From Vibrio barjaei (lineage in GTDB: Bacteria; Pseudomonadota; Gammaproteobacteria; Enterobacterales; Vibrionaceae), in the NCBI RefSeq assembly GCF_001639065.2, contig NZ_LQXO02000012.1, positions 124,001 to 188,000 on the forward strand: 64,000 bases of DNA. The letters run 5' to 3'. Positions within the stretch are counted from its first letter, which is position 1; the number at the start of each line of letters is the position of its first letter. Below, piece by piece: positions 16,425 to 26,009 of the stretch. The position numbers and the translations under genes were made by a program. Below the pieces are notes generated by a model that did no database searches, was not told the DNA's origin, and saw nothing but the letters and a program-made list of their open reading frames with translations.

Positions 16425-17678
16425 TTAAGCTTGCTGTTTTTGTAACTCAGCCTCTTGTGCTTCTTCTTCAACCAGAGCATCAACGATGACCGCACAGGCT
16501 GCATCACCAGTGATGTTTAGTGCAGTACGAATCATGTCGAAGATACGGTCTAAAGCGAATAGCAGAGGTAGACCTTCGATAGGAATGCCAGCCGCCAGTA
16601 GTACCGCTACGACAAGGAATGAAGGGCCTGGAACACCAGCTTGACCAACCGCACCTAATGTCGATGTAACGATGATAGCAATGTATGCGCCCATTGAAAG
16701 GTCGATATTAAATAGTTGTGCAAAGAAGATAGCTACGAGGCCGTAGTAGATTGCGTTACCAGACATGTTGATGGTCGCACCAAGTGGCAGTACGAACGAT
16801 GCTGTCGAGTTCTTAACACCTAACTCTTTTTCTACAGTGTCCATAGTTACAGGCAGTGTTGCCATTGAAGAGGCTGTAGATAGTGCAACTGCCTGAGGCT
16901 TTTTCATGGCACTAATGAACTTCTTCGCTGATGTCTTTGTAAACACTTGAATCATTAGTGGGTATACAACAAAGCCAAAGATAAGAATGGCAGCGATGTA
17001 GACGACGAACAGCTTGAATACCACCATTAGTGCACCAAAGCCGAAAGTGCCAACCGCTTCTGCCATTAGGCCGAATACGCCGATAGGAGCAATGATCATC
17101 ACTTTATTGATCATCCACACCATAACATCAACGATTGCGTTTACGCCATTAAGAAGAGGGTTACGACGAGTTTCTTCTAGTTTAGAAAGGCCGATACCAA
17201 AGAATAGGCAGAACACCAAGATCTGTAGGATGTTTGCTTCATTCAAGGACTGAAAAACGTTGGTCGGGATCATACCTGTAATGGTTGCCCAAAAAGAAGG
17301 TAGGTCGCCCTTGGAAGCGTATTCAGCAGAGAACATGCCTTCGATGCCTGCTGTATCGATATTAATACCTGGTTGGAACACTTCACCCATAACAAGCGCT
17401 AACGCCACTGCTAGAGCTGATGTTAGACCAAAATAAGCCAGTGTGGTGACACCAACTTTACCTGCGTTACTGCTGTTGCCAAGACCTGCAGCACCAGAAA
17501 TCAGAGCTACGGCAACCAAAGGAATGACTAACATCTTAATTAGATTAATAAAGATAGTACCCAGTGGGGCAAACATAGACGCAGATTCACCCATCATGGC
17601 ACCGATTAGGGTACCTAAGATCATTGCAATCACGACTTGGACGCCAATATTGTTTAGCATCAACTTTTCTTTTAACAC
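16425..17678 (-). CDS. Dicarboxylate/amino-acid:cation symporter (GltP/DctA family)
   Basis: A 417-residue DAACS-family transporter. The serine-rich re-entrant loop 'STASSMATLPVTM', the 'PLGATINMSGNAIY' segment (NMDG-like motif with Ser-Gly) and 'GQAGVPGPSFLVV' form the substrate and cation site, while the C-terminus ends in acidic and Gln residues. It should import glutamate, aspartate or C4-dicarboxylates with Na+ or H+. The GTG at 17678 is supported by AGGAG at good spacing. A PurR-like palindrome lies about 183 bases upstream. Substrate specificity cannot be assigned safely. Confidence 0.88.
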   Translation of the reverse strand: MLKEKLMLNNIGVQVVIAMILGTLIGAMMGESASMFAPLGTIFINLIKMLVIPLVAVALISGAAGLGNSSNAGKVGVTTLAYFGLTSALAVALALVMGEVFQPGINIDTAGIEGMFSAEYASKGDLPSFWATITGMIPTNVFQSLNEANILQILVFCLFFGIGLSKLEETRRNPLLNGVNAIVDVMVWMINKVMIIAPIGVFGLMAEAVGTFGFGALMVVFKLFVVYIAAILIFGFVVYPLMIQVFTKTSAKKFISAMKKPQAVALSTASSMATLPVTMDTVEKELGVKNSTASFVLPLGATINMSGNAIYYGLVAIFFAQLFNIDLSMGAYIAIIVTSTLGAVGQAGVPGPSFLVVAVLLAAGIPIEGLPLLFALDRIFDMIRTALNITGDAACAVIVDALVEEEAQEAELQKQQA

Positions 17679-17940
17679 TTCCTTAACTCCTGTGCTAATA
17701 AATTATAAAATCCTAGCATAGTCTTCCAGATGAACGGCAAATGTTAGACTAATGTTCGTTGGAGTTTTTACACTTTATTAGCACTGTTAGCAATAGATAG
17801 AAATCAATTAGCGGTGATTTAGATAAGAATATTAGAAGAAATGCTGTTCTATTGACCAATAGCAAACGTTTGCTTTGAATTTGGTTAATAATTACTTACG
17901 GATTGAAAGATATTGATAATAGTTGTGACGGTAAAGATGT
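17679..17940. other. Intergenic region between symporter and trp terminator
   Basis: No gene is evident. It holds the symporter promoter (minus strand) and the 14-bp palindrome at 17861-17874 listed separately. Confidence 0.6.
17861..17874. promoter_or_regulatory. PurR-like palindrome upstream of the symporter
   Basis: AGCAAACGTTTGCT is a perfect 14-bp palindrome and closely matches the PurR core (GCAAACGTTTGC). Being 183 bases upstream of the symporter, it could be a PurR site; another LacI-family protein could also use it. Confidence 0.5.
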
Positions 17941-17973
17941 AAAAAAAAAGTTGCGCATTTGGCGCAACTTTTC
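17941..17973 (-). terminator. Terminator of the trp operon
   Basis: On the minus strand AAAGTTGCGC (17971-17962) pairs with GCGCAACTTT (17956-17947) and is followed by a run of T (complement of the A-run 17941-17949). It lies just past trpA. Confidence 0.9.
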
Positions 17974-18011
17974 TGTTATGAAAGGGCGAAATAAACTGTC
18001 TAAACTGACGT

Positions 18012-18830
18012 CTATTTTTGTGTTGCTGCTTTCATTGCATTAACAAATTCAGCAAGTTTGTTTAGCATTTTTTCTGGCTCTGCCAAGTTGTTCTCGATGA
18101 TTTTAACGACCGCTGAACCAGAAATAGCCCCTGCAGCACCGGCAGCCAACGCCTCAGATACTTGCTTCGGTTCAGAAATACCAAAACCAAGTAATGATGG
18201 CGGAGCATCATGTTTGGTGAGTTTGTCTAGCTGAGTATTCATAGGCATATTCGCTTTAGTTTCAGTACCAGTTACTCCGGCTCTCGAAAGCAAGTAGGTA
18301 TAGCCGCCGCCTAGTTTTGCCACTTGCTGAATGGTTTCTTCACTCGCTGTTGGTGGCGCAATAAAGATAGGGTGAATACCGTGCTTATGAGCCGCTTCCA
18401 CAAACTCTTTGCTTTCGTTAGTTGGGACGTCAGCGATCAGTACTGAGTCGACGCCCACTTCCGCGCATTTCTTATAGAAAGTGTCAACGCCACCTGAATA
18501 GACGAGGTTTGCGTACATGAGCAATCCAATTGGAAGCTCTGGGTACTTTGAACGTATTTTTGCCAGTAGTTCAAAACAGATAGTCGGTGTGGTTTTTGAG
18601 TCCAAAGCACGAATGTTTGCGCCTTGAATAGTAGGGCCGTCCGCTTGAGGGTCTGAAAATGGCATGCCAAGCTCTAGCGCATCAGCGCCGGACTCAACTA
18701 AGGTTTCGATGATTTTCAGAGACAGCTCTGGGTTTGGATCTCCCATTGTCACGAAAGGAACGAAAGCGCCTTGATTCTTCTCGCCTAGGCGTTGAAACAT
18801 TTCTTTGTAGCGATCTTGATTCAGGCTCAT
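18012..18830 (-). CDS. trpA: Tryptophan synthase alpha chain
   Basis: A 272-residue TIM-barrel subunit that cleaves indole-3-glycerol phosphate and passes indole to TrpB. The catalytic Glu ('[16 protein letters not shown]', aligned with Glu49) and Asp (in '[12 protein letters not shown]', aligned with Asp60 by family position) regions and the phosphate site 'LLGFGISEP' / '[11 protein letters not shown]' are present. The ATG overlaps the trpB stop by one base (TAATG), so translation is coupled. It is the last gene of the operon and is followed by a strong terminator. Confidence 0.98.
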   Translation of the reverse strand: MSLNQDRYKEMFQRLGEKNQGAFVPFVTMGDPNPELSLKIIETLVESGADALELGMPFSDPQADGPTIQGANIRALDSKTTPTICFELLAKIRSKYPELPIGLLMYANLVYSGGVDTFYKKCAEVGVDSVLIADVPTNESKEFVEAAHKHGIHPIFIAPPTASEETIQQVAKLGGGYTYLLSRAGVTGTETKANMPMNTQLDKLTKHDAPPSLLGFGISEPKQVSEALAAGAAGAISGSAVVKIIENNLAEPEKMLNKLAEFVNAMKAATQK

Positions 18831-20020
18831 TACATAACTCCTTTTTCTTTTAAGATATCGTGAACAGTGAATATATCTTTGTCTCCGCGCCCTGATAGGT
18901 TAACAACGAGAAGCTGTTCCTTCTCTGGGTTTTCGCGTGCCATCTTTAACGCGTAAGCCAGTGCGTGTGAAGACTCAAGAGCTGGGATAATACCTTCTCC
19001 GCGTGCTAGTTCTTGGAATGATTCAAGTGCTTCGTCATCAGAAATAGACTCGTACTCTGCTCGACCAATACTATTGAGATAAGCGTGCTGTGGTCCAACG
19101 GATGGGAAGTCGAGACCTGCAGAGACGGAATAAGACTCTTCTATTTGGCCATGTGGGTCTTGCATAAGTGGCGCTTTCATACCGAAGAATATACCAGTAG
19201 TACCATGCTTCAATGGTGCGCCGTGTTGGTCTGTATCAATCCCTAGTCCTGCTGGTTCAACACCGATTAGGCGAACGCTCTCGTCTTCAATAAAGTCTGC
19301 AAACATGCCAATGGCATTTGAGCCACCGCCGACACAGGCAATAACAGCGTCAGGAAGAACCCCTTCACGTGCTAGGATTTGATTTTTGGTCTCTTCACCA
19401 ATCATACGCTGGAATTCACGTACAATGGTTGGGAACGGGTGAGGGCCTGCCGCTGTCCCTAGCAAGTAGTGCGCATCTTCGTAGCTGGCTGACCAGTCAC
19501 GTAGTGCTTCATTACAGGCATCTTTTAGTGTTGCTGAACCAGAATGCACAGGAATTACCTCAGCACCCATTAGACGCATGCGGAAAACGTTAGGACTTTG
19601 ACGTTCTACGTCTTTTGCACCCATATATACTCGGCATTTTAGTCCAAGCAACGCACAAGCAAGTGCTGTTGCAACCCCATGCTGACCAGCACCTGTTTCG
19701 GCAATAATTTCGTTTTTACCCATACGTTTGGCAAGTAAAGCTTGGCCAAGTACTTGATTGGTTTTGTGAGCACCACCGTGAAGTAAATCTTCACGTTTAA
19801 GGTAAAGCTTCGTCTTGGTGCCTTTGGTTAGGTTGCGAGTTAGTGTTAGTGCCGTTGGACGTCCCGCGTATTCTTGTAGTAGGGACATAAACTCTGAACG
19901 AAATTCAGGGTCATCCTGAGCATCGATAAAGGCTTGCTCTAGCTGATCCAGTGCTGGGACAAGGATCTGTGGAACAAATTGTCCACCGTATTCGCCAAAA
20001 TAGGCATCTAATTTAGACAT
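18830..20020 (-). CDS. trpB: Tryptophan synthase beta chain
   Basis: A 396-residue PLP enzyme that joins indole and serine to make tryptophan. The PLP lysine lies in '[15 protein letters not shown]', '[12 protein letters not shown]' holds the carboxylate-binding loop, and '[10 protein letters not shown]' is the phosphate-binding loop. Length is typical. It is preceded by trpCF with a 46-base gap and overlaps trpA by one base. Confidence 0.98.
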   Translation of the reverse strand: MSKLDAYFGEYGGQFVPQILVPALDQLEQAFIDAQDDPEFRSEFMSLLQEYAGRPTALTLTRNLTKGTKTKLYLKREDLLHGGAHKTNQVLGQALLAKRMGKNEIIAETGAGQHGVATALACALLGLKCRVYMGAKDVERQSPNVFRMRLMGAEVIPVHSGSATLKDACNEALRDWSASYEDAHYLLGTAAGPHPFPTIVREFQRMIGEETKNQILAREGVLPDAVIACVGGGSNAIGMFADFIEDESVRLIGVEPAGLGIDTDQHGAPLKHGTTGIFFGMKAPLMQDPHGQIEESYSVSAGLDFPSVGPQHAYLNSIGRAEYESISDDEALESFQELARGEGIIPALESSHALAYALKMARENPEKEQLLVVNLSGRGDKDIFTVHDILKEKGVM

Positions 20021-20066
20021 GGTAAATTCCTTAAGTTGAAACTTGTTACTCGTACTAGAGCAAGTT

Positions 20067-21431
20067 TTAGTAATCTCGAATTAATGCGAAGGCTTGGTTG
20101 AGTTTTTCGGCATCTTTCTTACCCGGTGCGGACTCAACGCCCGAATTGAGATCTAAGCCGATGCATCCAAGCTGACTAGCTTGCTTAACATTCTCAGGAG
20201 ACAGTCCTCCAGCTAGCATAATGTCAGTGGTGTTATTTAATAATTGCCAGTCAAAGCTTTTCCCGGTACCGCCTGATTGTTCACCTACCTTGGCATCCAA
20301 TAAGTGGCGGTCAACATTGACGCTGGTTAGGTCTGGTAGCTCATCGGTGACGCCGTGTGCTTTCCACACTTTGATATCATCATTAAGAAGGGTTTTGAGC
20401 GTATCCACATAGGCTTGGTCTTCGTTACCGTGTAGCTGGACCGCAGACAGTTTCAGTTGATTCGCTGTATCTGCGACAAACTCCGGATTATGGTTTTGGA
20501 ATACGCCAACAAACTCAAGTGGAGCGCCACTCATGACCATGCGAGCTGATTCTAAATCGACATAGCGCGGAGACTTCTCAACGAAAATCAGTCCGCCTTT
20601 GACTGCACCGGCTTGGTAAGCTTTTGCTGCATCGTCCGCTTGTGTTAGGCCACATACTTTGTTATCGCCTAAAAGCACTTTGCGAACGGCAAGTTCGAGG
20701 TCTTTTTCAGCCATCAATGAGCTGCCGATAAGGAATCCATTAGCATATGCAGCTAAATCACGCACTTGTTGATGGTTGTATATTCCGGACTCTGAAATGA
20801 CGATAGTCCCTTCCGATAGTTTAGGTGCTAGTTTCTTGGTGCGATCTAAGTCAATTGATAGATCTCGTAAGTCGCGATTATTAATACCGACTACTTTTGC
20901 TCCTAAAGCATCAGCTCGCTTCAACTCTTGCTCGCTAATTATCTCCGTCAGTATGCCTAACCCCAGAGATTCAGCTACGGCTGCAAGTTCACGATATTTG
21001 TCATCATCGAGTACCGATAACATGAGTAGAATAGCGTCGGCGCCATAGTGACGTGCAAGATAAACCTGATAGACATCGATCATGAAATCCTTACAAATAA
21101 CCGGCTGTTTCACCTGGCCGCGTACTTGTGGAAGAAAATCAAAGTTCCCTTGAAAATATTTCTCATCTGTTAAAACTGAGATGGCGCTTGCGTGATTGTT
21201 GTACACCGAAGCAATATAGTCCAAGTCGAAATCGTCGCGGATTAGTCCTTTTGAAGGGGACGCTTTTTTACATTCGAGAATGAAAGCCGCTTTCCCAGTA
21301 GAAAGTGCATCGTAAAAACTGCGATCTGATGGCTCTAAGTCTGATTTGAAGCTTTCTAGTGGTTGAGACTTTTTACGAGCCGCAACCCAGATTTTTTTGT
21401 CTTCGACGATTTTTGCTAATACAGTTTCCAT
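20067..21431 (-). CDS. trpCF: Bifunctional indole-3-glycerol phosphate synthase / phosphoribosylanthranilate isomerase
   Basis: A 454-residue fusion of two TIM barrels. The N-terminal half (to about 255) is indole-3-glycerol phosphate synthase, with '[12 protein letters not shown]' and 'VICKDFMID' catalytic lysines and 'GINNRDL'. The C-terminal half is phosphoribosylanthranilate isomerase, beginning '[11 protein letters not shown]' (catalytic Cys) and ending with '[11 protein letters not shown]' and 'GLDLNSGVE' (catalytic Asp). The trpC-trpF fusion is normal for Gammaproteobacteria. It performs steps 3 and 4 of the pathway. Confidence 0.98.
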   Translation of the reverse strand: METVLAKIVEDKKIWVAARKKSQPLESFKSDLEPSDRSFYDALSTGKAAFILECKKASPSKGLIRDDFDLDYIASVYNNHASAISVLTDEKYFQGNFDFLPQVRGQVKQPVICKDFMIDVYQVYLARHYGADAILLMLSVLDDDKYRELAAVAESLGLGILTEIISEQELKRADALGAKVVGINNRDLRDLSIDLDRTKKLAPKLSEGTIVISESGIYNHQQVRDLAAYANGFLIGSSLMAEKDLELAVRKVLLGDNKVCGLTQADDAAKAYQAGAVKGGLIFVEKSPRYVDLESARMVMSGAPLEFVGVFQNHNPEFVADTANQLKLSAVQLHGNEDQAYVDTLKTLLNDDIKVWKAHGVTDELPDLTSVNVDRHLLDAKVGEQSGGTGKSFDWQLLNNTTDIMLAGGLSPENVKQASQLGCIGLDLNSGVESAPGKKDAEKLNQAFALIRDY

Positions 21432-21459
21432 TTTCTTTTCCTATGTTGTCGTCGATGGT

Positions 21460-22458
21460 CTATCCGCGCTCAGCGAGTTGCTGGACGAGTTGATACGCTT
21501 TACCTGAATTCATGGCATCTATCGCTTGCTGAGCATTAGACTTAAGGTCGTCATACCCAAATAATTTCATCAATAACGCAACGTTGACAGCAACAGCGCC
21601 AAGTTGAGCGTCAGTACCTTTTCCGGTCAGCATATTGGTGATAATTGCGCGGTTTTCTTCTGGCTCACCACCTTTGATAGCCTCAAGTGGATGAGCATCT
21701 AAGCCGAAATCTTCTGGCGTTAACGTGTACTCGGTAATTTTTCCGTCTTTGATTTCGGCTACTAGCGTTTCGCCATGAATCGCTACTTCGTCTAGACCGC
21801 TACCGTGTACTACAGCTGCACGTTTCATCCCCATTTGTAGCATGGTTTCTGCAATAGGACGAACCAGTTTTGCGTCATAAACGCCCATCAACTCGATATT
21901 TGGTTTTGCTGGGTTAATCAGCGGGCCCAAAATATTGAAGATAGTGCGAGTTTTCATGGTTTGGCGAACGGGCATCGCATGACGAACACCACCGTGATAT
22001 TGCGGTGCAAATAGGAAGGCAACACCAATATCATCAACGGCTTTACGTGTGTCCTCGGCAGACATCGCTAGGTTGATGCCAAAAGAGTCGAGCAGGTCAG
22101 AAGAGCCAGATTTGCTCGACACACCGCGGTTACCATGCTTCGCTACTTTTAAACCACAAGCCGCGGCAACAAATGCTGCCGTTGTGGAAATGTTGATAGT
22201 GTTAGCTCCGTCGCCACCAGTACCCACGATATCTGCGAAGTCATAGTCAGGACGGGGGAAGGGATTTGCATTGGCTAATAGTGCTTTGGCTGCGCCTGCG
22301 ATCTCTTCTGGGGTTTCACCTTTGATTTTCAGAGCGGTCAACGCGGCAGACATCAAAATAGGGTCAAGTTCGCCTTTAATGATGGTGTCAAACAACTGCT
22401 GGCTCTCTTGTTGAGACAGGTCTTGTTGGTCGTAAAGTTTATTAATAATAGTTTCCAT
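21460..22458 (-). CDS. trpD: Anthranilate phosphoribosyltransferase
   Basis: A 332-residue enzyme that joins anthranilate to PRPP. The PRPP-binding 'DIVGTGGDGANTINIST' and 'VAKHGNRGVSSKSGSSDLL' motifs are intact, as is 'RTIFNILGPLINP'. It is a free-standing TrpD, unlike the E. coli TrpG-TrpD fusion; TrpG is encoded separately just upstream. Start at 22458. Confidence 0.98.
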   Translation of the reverse strand: METIINKLYDQQDLSQQESQQLFDTIIKGELDPILMSAALTALKIKGETPEEIAGAAKALLANANPFPRPDYDFADIVGTGGDGANTINISTTAAFVAAACGLKVAKHGNRGVSSKSGSSDLLDSFGINLAMSAEDTRKAVDDIGVAFLFAPQYHGGVRHAMPVRQTMKTRTIFNILGPLINPAKPNIELMGVYDAKLVRPIAETMLQMGMKRAAVVHGSGLDEVAIHGETLVAEIKDGKITEYTLTPEDFGLDAHPLEAIKGGEPEENRAIITNMLTGKGTDAQLGAVAVNVALLMKLFGYDDLKSNAQQAIDAMNSGKAYQLVQQLAERG

Positions 22459-22497
22459 GATTACGATTCCTTGAATTTGTTTCAGTTGTTTGAATGA

Positions 22498-23106
22498 TTA
22501 AAGCTGTTTCGTTGCCCACGCAATAGCGTTGCTTAGCAACGTTGCGCCATACGTCGTCATGATCGACTCTGGGTGATATTGAAAACCACAGACACGGTCT
22601 TGTTCATGCGCGACAGACATCACCAAACCATTGACTTGTGCAGTGATATCTAGGCTGTCAGGCACTGTCGTTGCGACCAGAGAGTGATAGCGCGCGATTG
22701 CCATTGGTGACGGCAGTCCTTGATAAATGCTGTGGTTATCGTGAGCCATCATGGATACTTTGCCGTGAATGATTTCTCCAGCACCAGCTACCACACCACC
22801 GTAAGCTTCTACAATCGCTTGGTGGCCTAGACAAATACCGATCATGGGTACTTTGCCACGCAGTGTTTTGATGAGTGCTGGCATGCAACCCGCATCTGCT
22901 GGCGCGCCTGGGCCAGGAGAAAGCACAACCACTGGATTGTCCAATTCAAGCACCGCGTTAGCTATGACGTCAGCAGCAATGTGATTACGATAGATCTTTA
23001 CGTTGTGGCCTAAGCTGCGGAATTGGTCGACCAGGTTGTAAGTAAATGAGTCGAAGTTGTCGACAAATACAATGTTGGCTTTGCTAGAAATAGTATTAGT
23101 AGACAT
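22498..23106 (-). CDS. trpG: Anthranilate synthase glutamine amidotransferase subunit
   Basis: A 202-residue class I glutamine amidotransferase supplying ammonia to TrpE. The catalytic triad is visible: Cys in 'IGICLGHQAI', and His and Glu in 'FQYHPESIMT'. It lies 5 bases after trpE. As a free-standing subunit with 'VLSPGPGAP' it could also serve PabB, but the operon position indicates TrpG. Confidence 0.97.
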   Translation of the reverse strand: MSTNTISSKANIVFVDNFDSFTYNLVDQFRSLGHNVKIYRNHIAADVIANAVLELDNPVVVLSPGPGAPADAGCMPALIKTLRGKVPMIGICLGHQAIVEAYGGVVAGAGEIIHGKVSMMAHDNHSIYQGLPSPMAIARYHSLVATTVPDSLDITAQVNGLVMSVAHEQDRVCGFQYHPESIMTTYGATLLSNAIAWATKQL

Positions 23107-23111
23107 TGTAA

Positions 23112-24677
23112 TTACCCCTTGTGCGCCGTTTTAATGGCAGAAATAACGGCTTGTGCTTTTCCTCGTGTTTCGTCTGCCTCAGATTGAGGGTCGGAATCAA
23201 ATACAACACCTGCGCCGGCTTGAACCTGAGCAACTCCATCCTCTACATAGGCGGAGCGGATGACGATACACGTATCAAGGTCACCAGTACCATTCATGTA
23301 ACCAACTGCTCCACCATAGCTACCACGTGTTTGCCCTTCAAATTGACGAATAAGCTGCATAGCACGAATCTTTGGTGCACCTGTAAGTGTTCCCATGTTC
23401 ATACATGCTTGATAGCCATGAAGGGCATCGAGATCACCACGGAGCTGTCCAACAACACGGGACACTAAATGCATGACGTGGCTATAACGATCGGTTTGAA
23501 GTAGATCGGCGACATGTCTAGTGCCGGGCTCTGCGATTCGTGCAACATCGTTACGAGCTAAATCAACCAGCATCATGTGCTCAGCGTTCTCTTTCATGTC
23601 GCTACGCAGTTCCAGTTCAATGCGGCTGTCTAGATCTTTGTTGATGGAGCCATCGGCGTTTTTACCGCGACGTCGTGTGCCCGCAATAGGGTAGATTTCA
23701 ATTTGATTGGAGTCAGAACCGTACTTGAGTGCGCTTTCGGGTGATGCTCCAAATAGGGTGAATAACTCGTCCTGCATGTAGAACATGTATGGACTTGGGT
23801 TGCTTTGCTTCAGCTCTTTGTATGCAGCTAGCGGAGAAGGGCATGGTAGAGTGAAACGGCGTGATGGAACGACTTGGAAAATGTCGCCACGAACGACGTA
23901 CTCTTTTAAATCTCTTACTATCTGGCAGAAATCTTCATCAGAGATACTAACGGTCTCTTCGATACCTTCAACTTTTTTCGCCTCTGGAACAAGCTTTAGG
24001 TCATCGCATTGCTGACTGATTTGTAGAATTCTTCCTCGGATACGAGCTAATTCATCTTCATCATGGTTGAACAACGTTGTGTGCAGGTCGCACGATTCTT
24101 TTTGGTGGTCAACAACAAGTAAACTCTCTGCGACATAAAATACGAAGTCTGGGCATTGGTTTGATTGCTCAGCATCACCCAGAGGTTCGAAGTTAGCAAC
24201 GATGTCATAAGCGAAAAGTCCGCCCATAAACAATGCATTTTTATCTTGGCCTGTCAGGTCGAAACTGTGTTGTACAAGGCGAAGTGCATCAAAAGAAGAG
24301 GCTTCACGGAGTCTAGAATCTTCATCAAGCGTATCATCAGGCATCTCAAACTGAACGACTAACTCACGTTCTTGTAGGGTAAATTCAATACCTTCAGCAA
24401 GATTCTGAGCAATGATATTGAGTAAGTTAACGCCGTTTGTGGTTAATGCTTCGTAGCGAACTTTGTGACCCTCACAAACAATTCTTACCGCTGAATCAAC
24501 GATAAGCAGACTTTGGAGATCTTGTTTAGAGTCAATTTCAGCAGACTCAAGCAACAGGCTATCTGTTTTGTTTTCACATAGCGTATGAAATAGTCGTGTC
24601 GGATCTTGGGTATAAGGTACTTGCAATGACAGTACTTCCAAACGACCTTGCTTTTTGATGGTAATGGCTTTGTTCAC
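23112..24677 (-). CDS. trpE: Anthranilate synthase component I
   Basis: A 521-residue chorismate-utilising enzyme that, with TrpG, makes anthranilate. The N-terminal 'LLLESAEIDSK' motif matches the tryptophan feedback site (LLES). The C-terminal 'YPIAGTRRRGK', 'ENAEHMMLVDLARND', 'GTLTGAPKIRAM' and 'QAGAGVV' motifs form the chorismate site. I choose the GTG at 24677, because GGAGG precedes it; the longer frame to 24755 runs into the leader without a binding site. It is first in the operon, downstream of the attenuator. Confidence 0.97.
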   Translation of the reverse strand: MNKAITIKKQGRLEVLSLQVPYTQDPTRLFHTLCENKTDSLLLESAEIDSKQDLQSLLIVDSAVRIVCEGHKVRYEALTTNGVNLLNIIAQNLAEGIEFTLQERELVVQFEMPDDTLDEDSRLREASSFDALRLVQHSFDLTGQDKNALFMGGLFAYDIVANFEPLGDAEQSNQCPDFVFYVAESLLVVDHQKESCDLHTTLFNHDEDELARIRGRILQISQQCDDLKLVPEAKKVEGIEETVSISDEDFCQIVRDLKEYVVRGDIFQVVPSRRFTLPCPSPLAAYKELKQSNPSPYMFYMQDELFTLFGASPESALKYGSDSNQIEIYPIAGTRRRGKNADGSINKDLDSRIELELRSDMKENAEHMMLVDLARNDVARIAEPGTRHVADLLQTDRYSHVMHLVSRVVGQLRGDLDALHGYQACMNMGTLTGAPKIRAMQLIRQFEGQTRGSYGGAVGYMNGTGDLDTCIVIRSAYVEDGVAQVQAGAGVVFDSDPQSEADETRGKAQAVISAIKTAHKG

Positions 24678-24804
24678 AAAACCTCCTCTAAATTCTTTGA
24701 ATCTGCTTTTGCAACAATCTTGATACATACTCGCATAATTAAAACGTTTGCCCAACGTTGAATAGGTTCAATTTGTTGCTTAATTAATCAGTTAAATCGA
24801 AAAA

Positions 24805-24833
24805 CAAAAAAGCCCACTCGTTTGAGTGGGCTT
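24805..24833 (-). terminator. trp attenuator terminator (regions 3:4)
   Basis: On the minus strand AGCCCACTC (24832-24824) pairs with GAGTGGGCT (24819-24811), followed by six T. Region 2 of the leader (24876-24868) contains the same GAGTGGGCT, so region 3 can instead pair with region 2 as the antiterminator. This is a textbook attenuation arrangement upstream of trpE. Confidence 0.93.
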
Positions 24834-24852
24834 TAATCAAATTAGGTTTTGA

Positions 24853-24963
24853 TTATGCACGCAAAAAAGCCCACTCGGATTGTGTCCAAGTGCGCCACCA
24901 ACCTTGTAGAGAATTAACCGTACGGTTTAAAGGTTTTTTGATTGTATGAATATCTAGTAACAT
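24853..24963 (-). CDS. trpL: trp operon leader peptide TrpL
   Basis: A 36-residue ORF reading ATG at 24963 to TAA at 24853, with four tryptophan codons (Trp-Trp at 22-23, then 26 and 31). The Trp codons overlap RNA region 1 (24895-24886), which can pair with region 2 (24878-24869) at 9 of 10 positions including a G-U. Ribosome stalling at Trp codons would free region 2 to pair with region 3 and prevent termination. The ribosome-binding site is weak (GAG about 12 bases upstream). Confidence 0.9.
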   Translation of the reverse strand: MLLDIHTIKKPLNRTVNSLQGWWRTWTQSEWAFLRA

Positions 24964-24991
24964 ACGTGCTTAACTCAAATAATGTATCTGC

Positions 24992-25009
24992 GTACTAGTT
25001 AACTAGTTC
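24992..25009 (-). promoter_or_regulatory. TrpR operator overlapping the trp promoter -10
   Basis: GTACTAGTTAACTAGTTC is an almost perfect 18-bp palindrome and matches the E. coli trp operator core (ACTAGTTAACTAGT). It covers the -10 hexamer, so TrpR-tryptophan should block polymerase. Confidence 0.95.
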
Positions 25010-25025
25010 ATGGTGCGAAAGTCAA
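24997..25025 (-). promoter_or_regulatory. trp operon promoter
   Basis: On the minus strand TTGACT (25025-25020) is followed after 17 bases by TTAACT (25002-24997). The -10 and spacing are the same as in the E. coli trp promoter. It faces away from the rnm gene, whose start is only 17 bases beyond the -35. Confidence 0.93.
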
Positions 25026-25041
25026 CCGAAATTGTGAAAAA

Positions 25042-25932
25042 ATGAAGATAGATTTACATAGCCATACCACAGCCTCAGATGGCCGACTATCGGTTGCCGA
25101 ACTTTTAGACAGAGCGATTGGTTTTGATGTCAAGGTGCTTGCCATTACTGACCATGATACTTTGGATGCGATCCCCGAAGCGCTTGAGCTTATTGAACAG
25201 CAATCACTACCGATTGAGTTGGTCAACGGCATTGAAATCTCAACCGTCTGGCAGAACAAAGACATTCATATTGTGGGGCTAGGCGTATCAATTGATTCTC
25301 CGGAATTATTAGCGCTTATCGAAGCTCAGCAAGCAAGACGTGTTGAACGCTCCGAACTCATTGCACATAGATTAGAGAAGGCCACTCGTGAAGGCGTTCT
25401 AGAAGAAGTAAAACTTATCGCGGGAGACGCGCCAATCACTCGTGCACACTTTGCAAAGTGGTTGGTGGACAACGGCTATGCTAAAACCATGCAGCAAGTG
25501 TTTAAGAAATATATGACGCGTAATAATACTGGTTATGTGCCTCCTAATTGGTGTTCAATGCAAGAAGCTGTTGCTGCGATTCATAGTGCAGGGGGAGTGG
25601 CGGTCCTCGCTCACCCTGGGCGCTACCAATTAACCGCAAAGTGGCTCAAACGACTAATCGCTGCATTTTGTGAGGCTAACGGTGACGCGATGGAAGTAGC
25701 ACAGCCGCAACAAAGTCTTCAAGAAAGACGCAACCTGGCCGATTATGCGATACAATACAATCTATTAGCTTCACAAGGGTCGGATTTCCATTACCCGTCG
25801 CCTTGGATGGAGTTAGGTAGAAATTTATGGCTTCCATCTGGAGTTGAACCAGTATGGGACCAATTATCTTTAAAGACGGCAACCTCACTCGACAGCGCTA
25901 CACTAGATAGTGGGGATGCTGCACAGCAGTAG
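25042..25932 (+). CDS. rnm: PHP-domain RNase AM (5'-3' exoribonuclease, TrpH/YciV)
   Basis: A 296-residue PHP-family phosphoesterase. Metal-binding motifs are '[11 protein letters not shown]', 'ITDHDT', 'NGIEIST', 'AHPGRY' and 'GSDFHYP'. E. coli RNase AM degrades RNA from the 5' end, matures rRNA 5' ends and also releases nucleotides from pAp. It is divergent from the trp operon, as in enterics, and starts the rnm-yciO-rluB group. The start at 25042 is only 17 bases from the trp -35, so its own promoter must overlap the trp promoter region. Confidence 0.93.
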   Translation: MKIDLHSHTTASDGRLSVAELLDRAIGFDVKVLAITDHDTLDAIPEALELIEQQSLPIELVNGIEISTVWQNKDIHIVGLGVSIDSPELLALIEAQQARRVERSELIAHRLEKATREGVLEEVKLIAGDAPITRAHFAKWLVDNGYAKTMQQVFKKYMTRNNTGYVPPNWCSMQEAVAAIHSAGGVAVLAHPGRYQLTAKWLKRLIAAFCEANGDAMEVAQPQQSLQERRNLADYAIQYNLLASQGSDFHYPSPWMELGRNLWLPSGVEPVWDQLSLKTATSLDSATLDSGDAAQQ

Positions 25933-26009
25933 TTAAAAGAGAGCGCTCTTGAAGTCGAACAACATGGAAGGTTGTACCGAGAGCATCCTAAAAGCTTGAA
26001 GGAATAACA

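Noticed and set aside
24678..24755. N-terminal extension of trpE to 24755
   Set aside because: It has no ribosome-binding site and lies in the leader; the GTG at 24677 has GGAGG and matches the family start.
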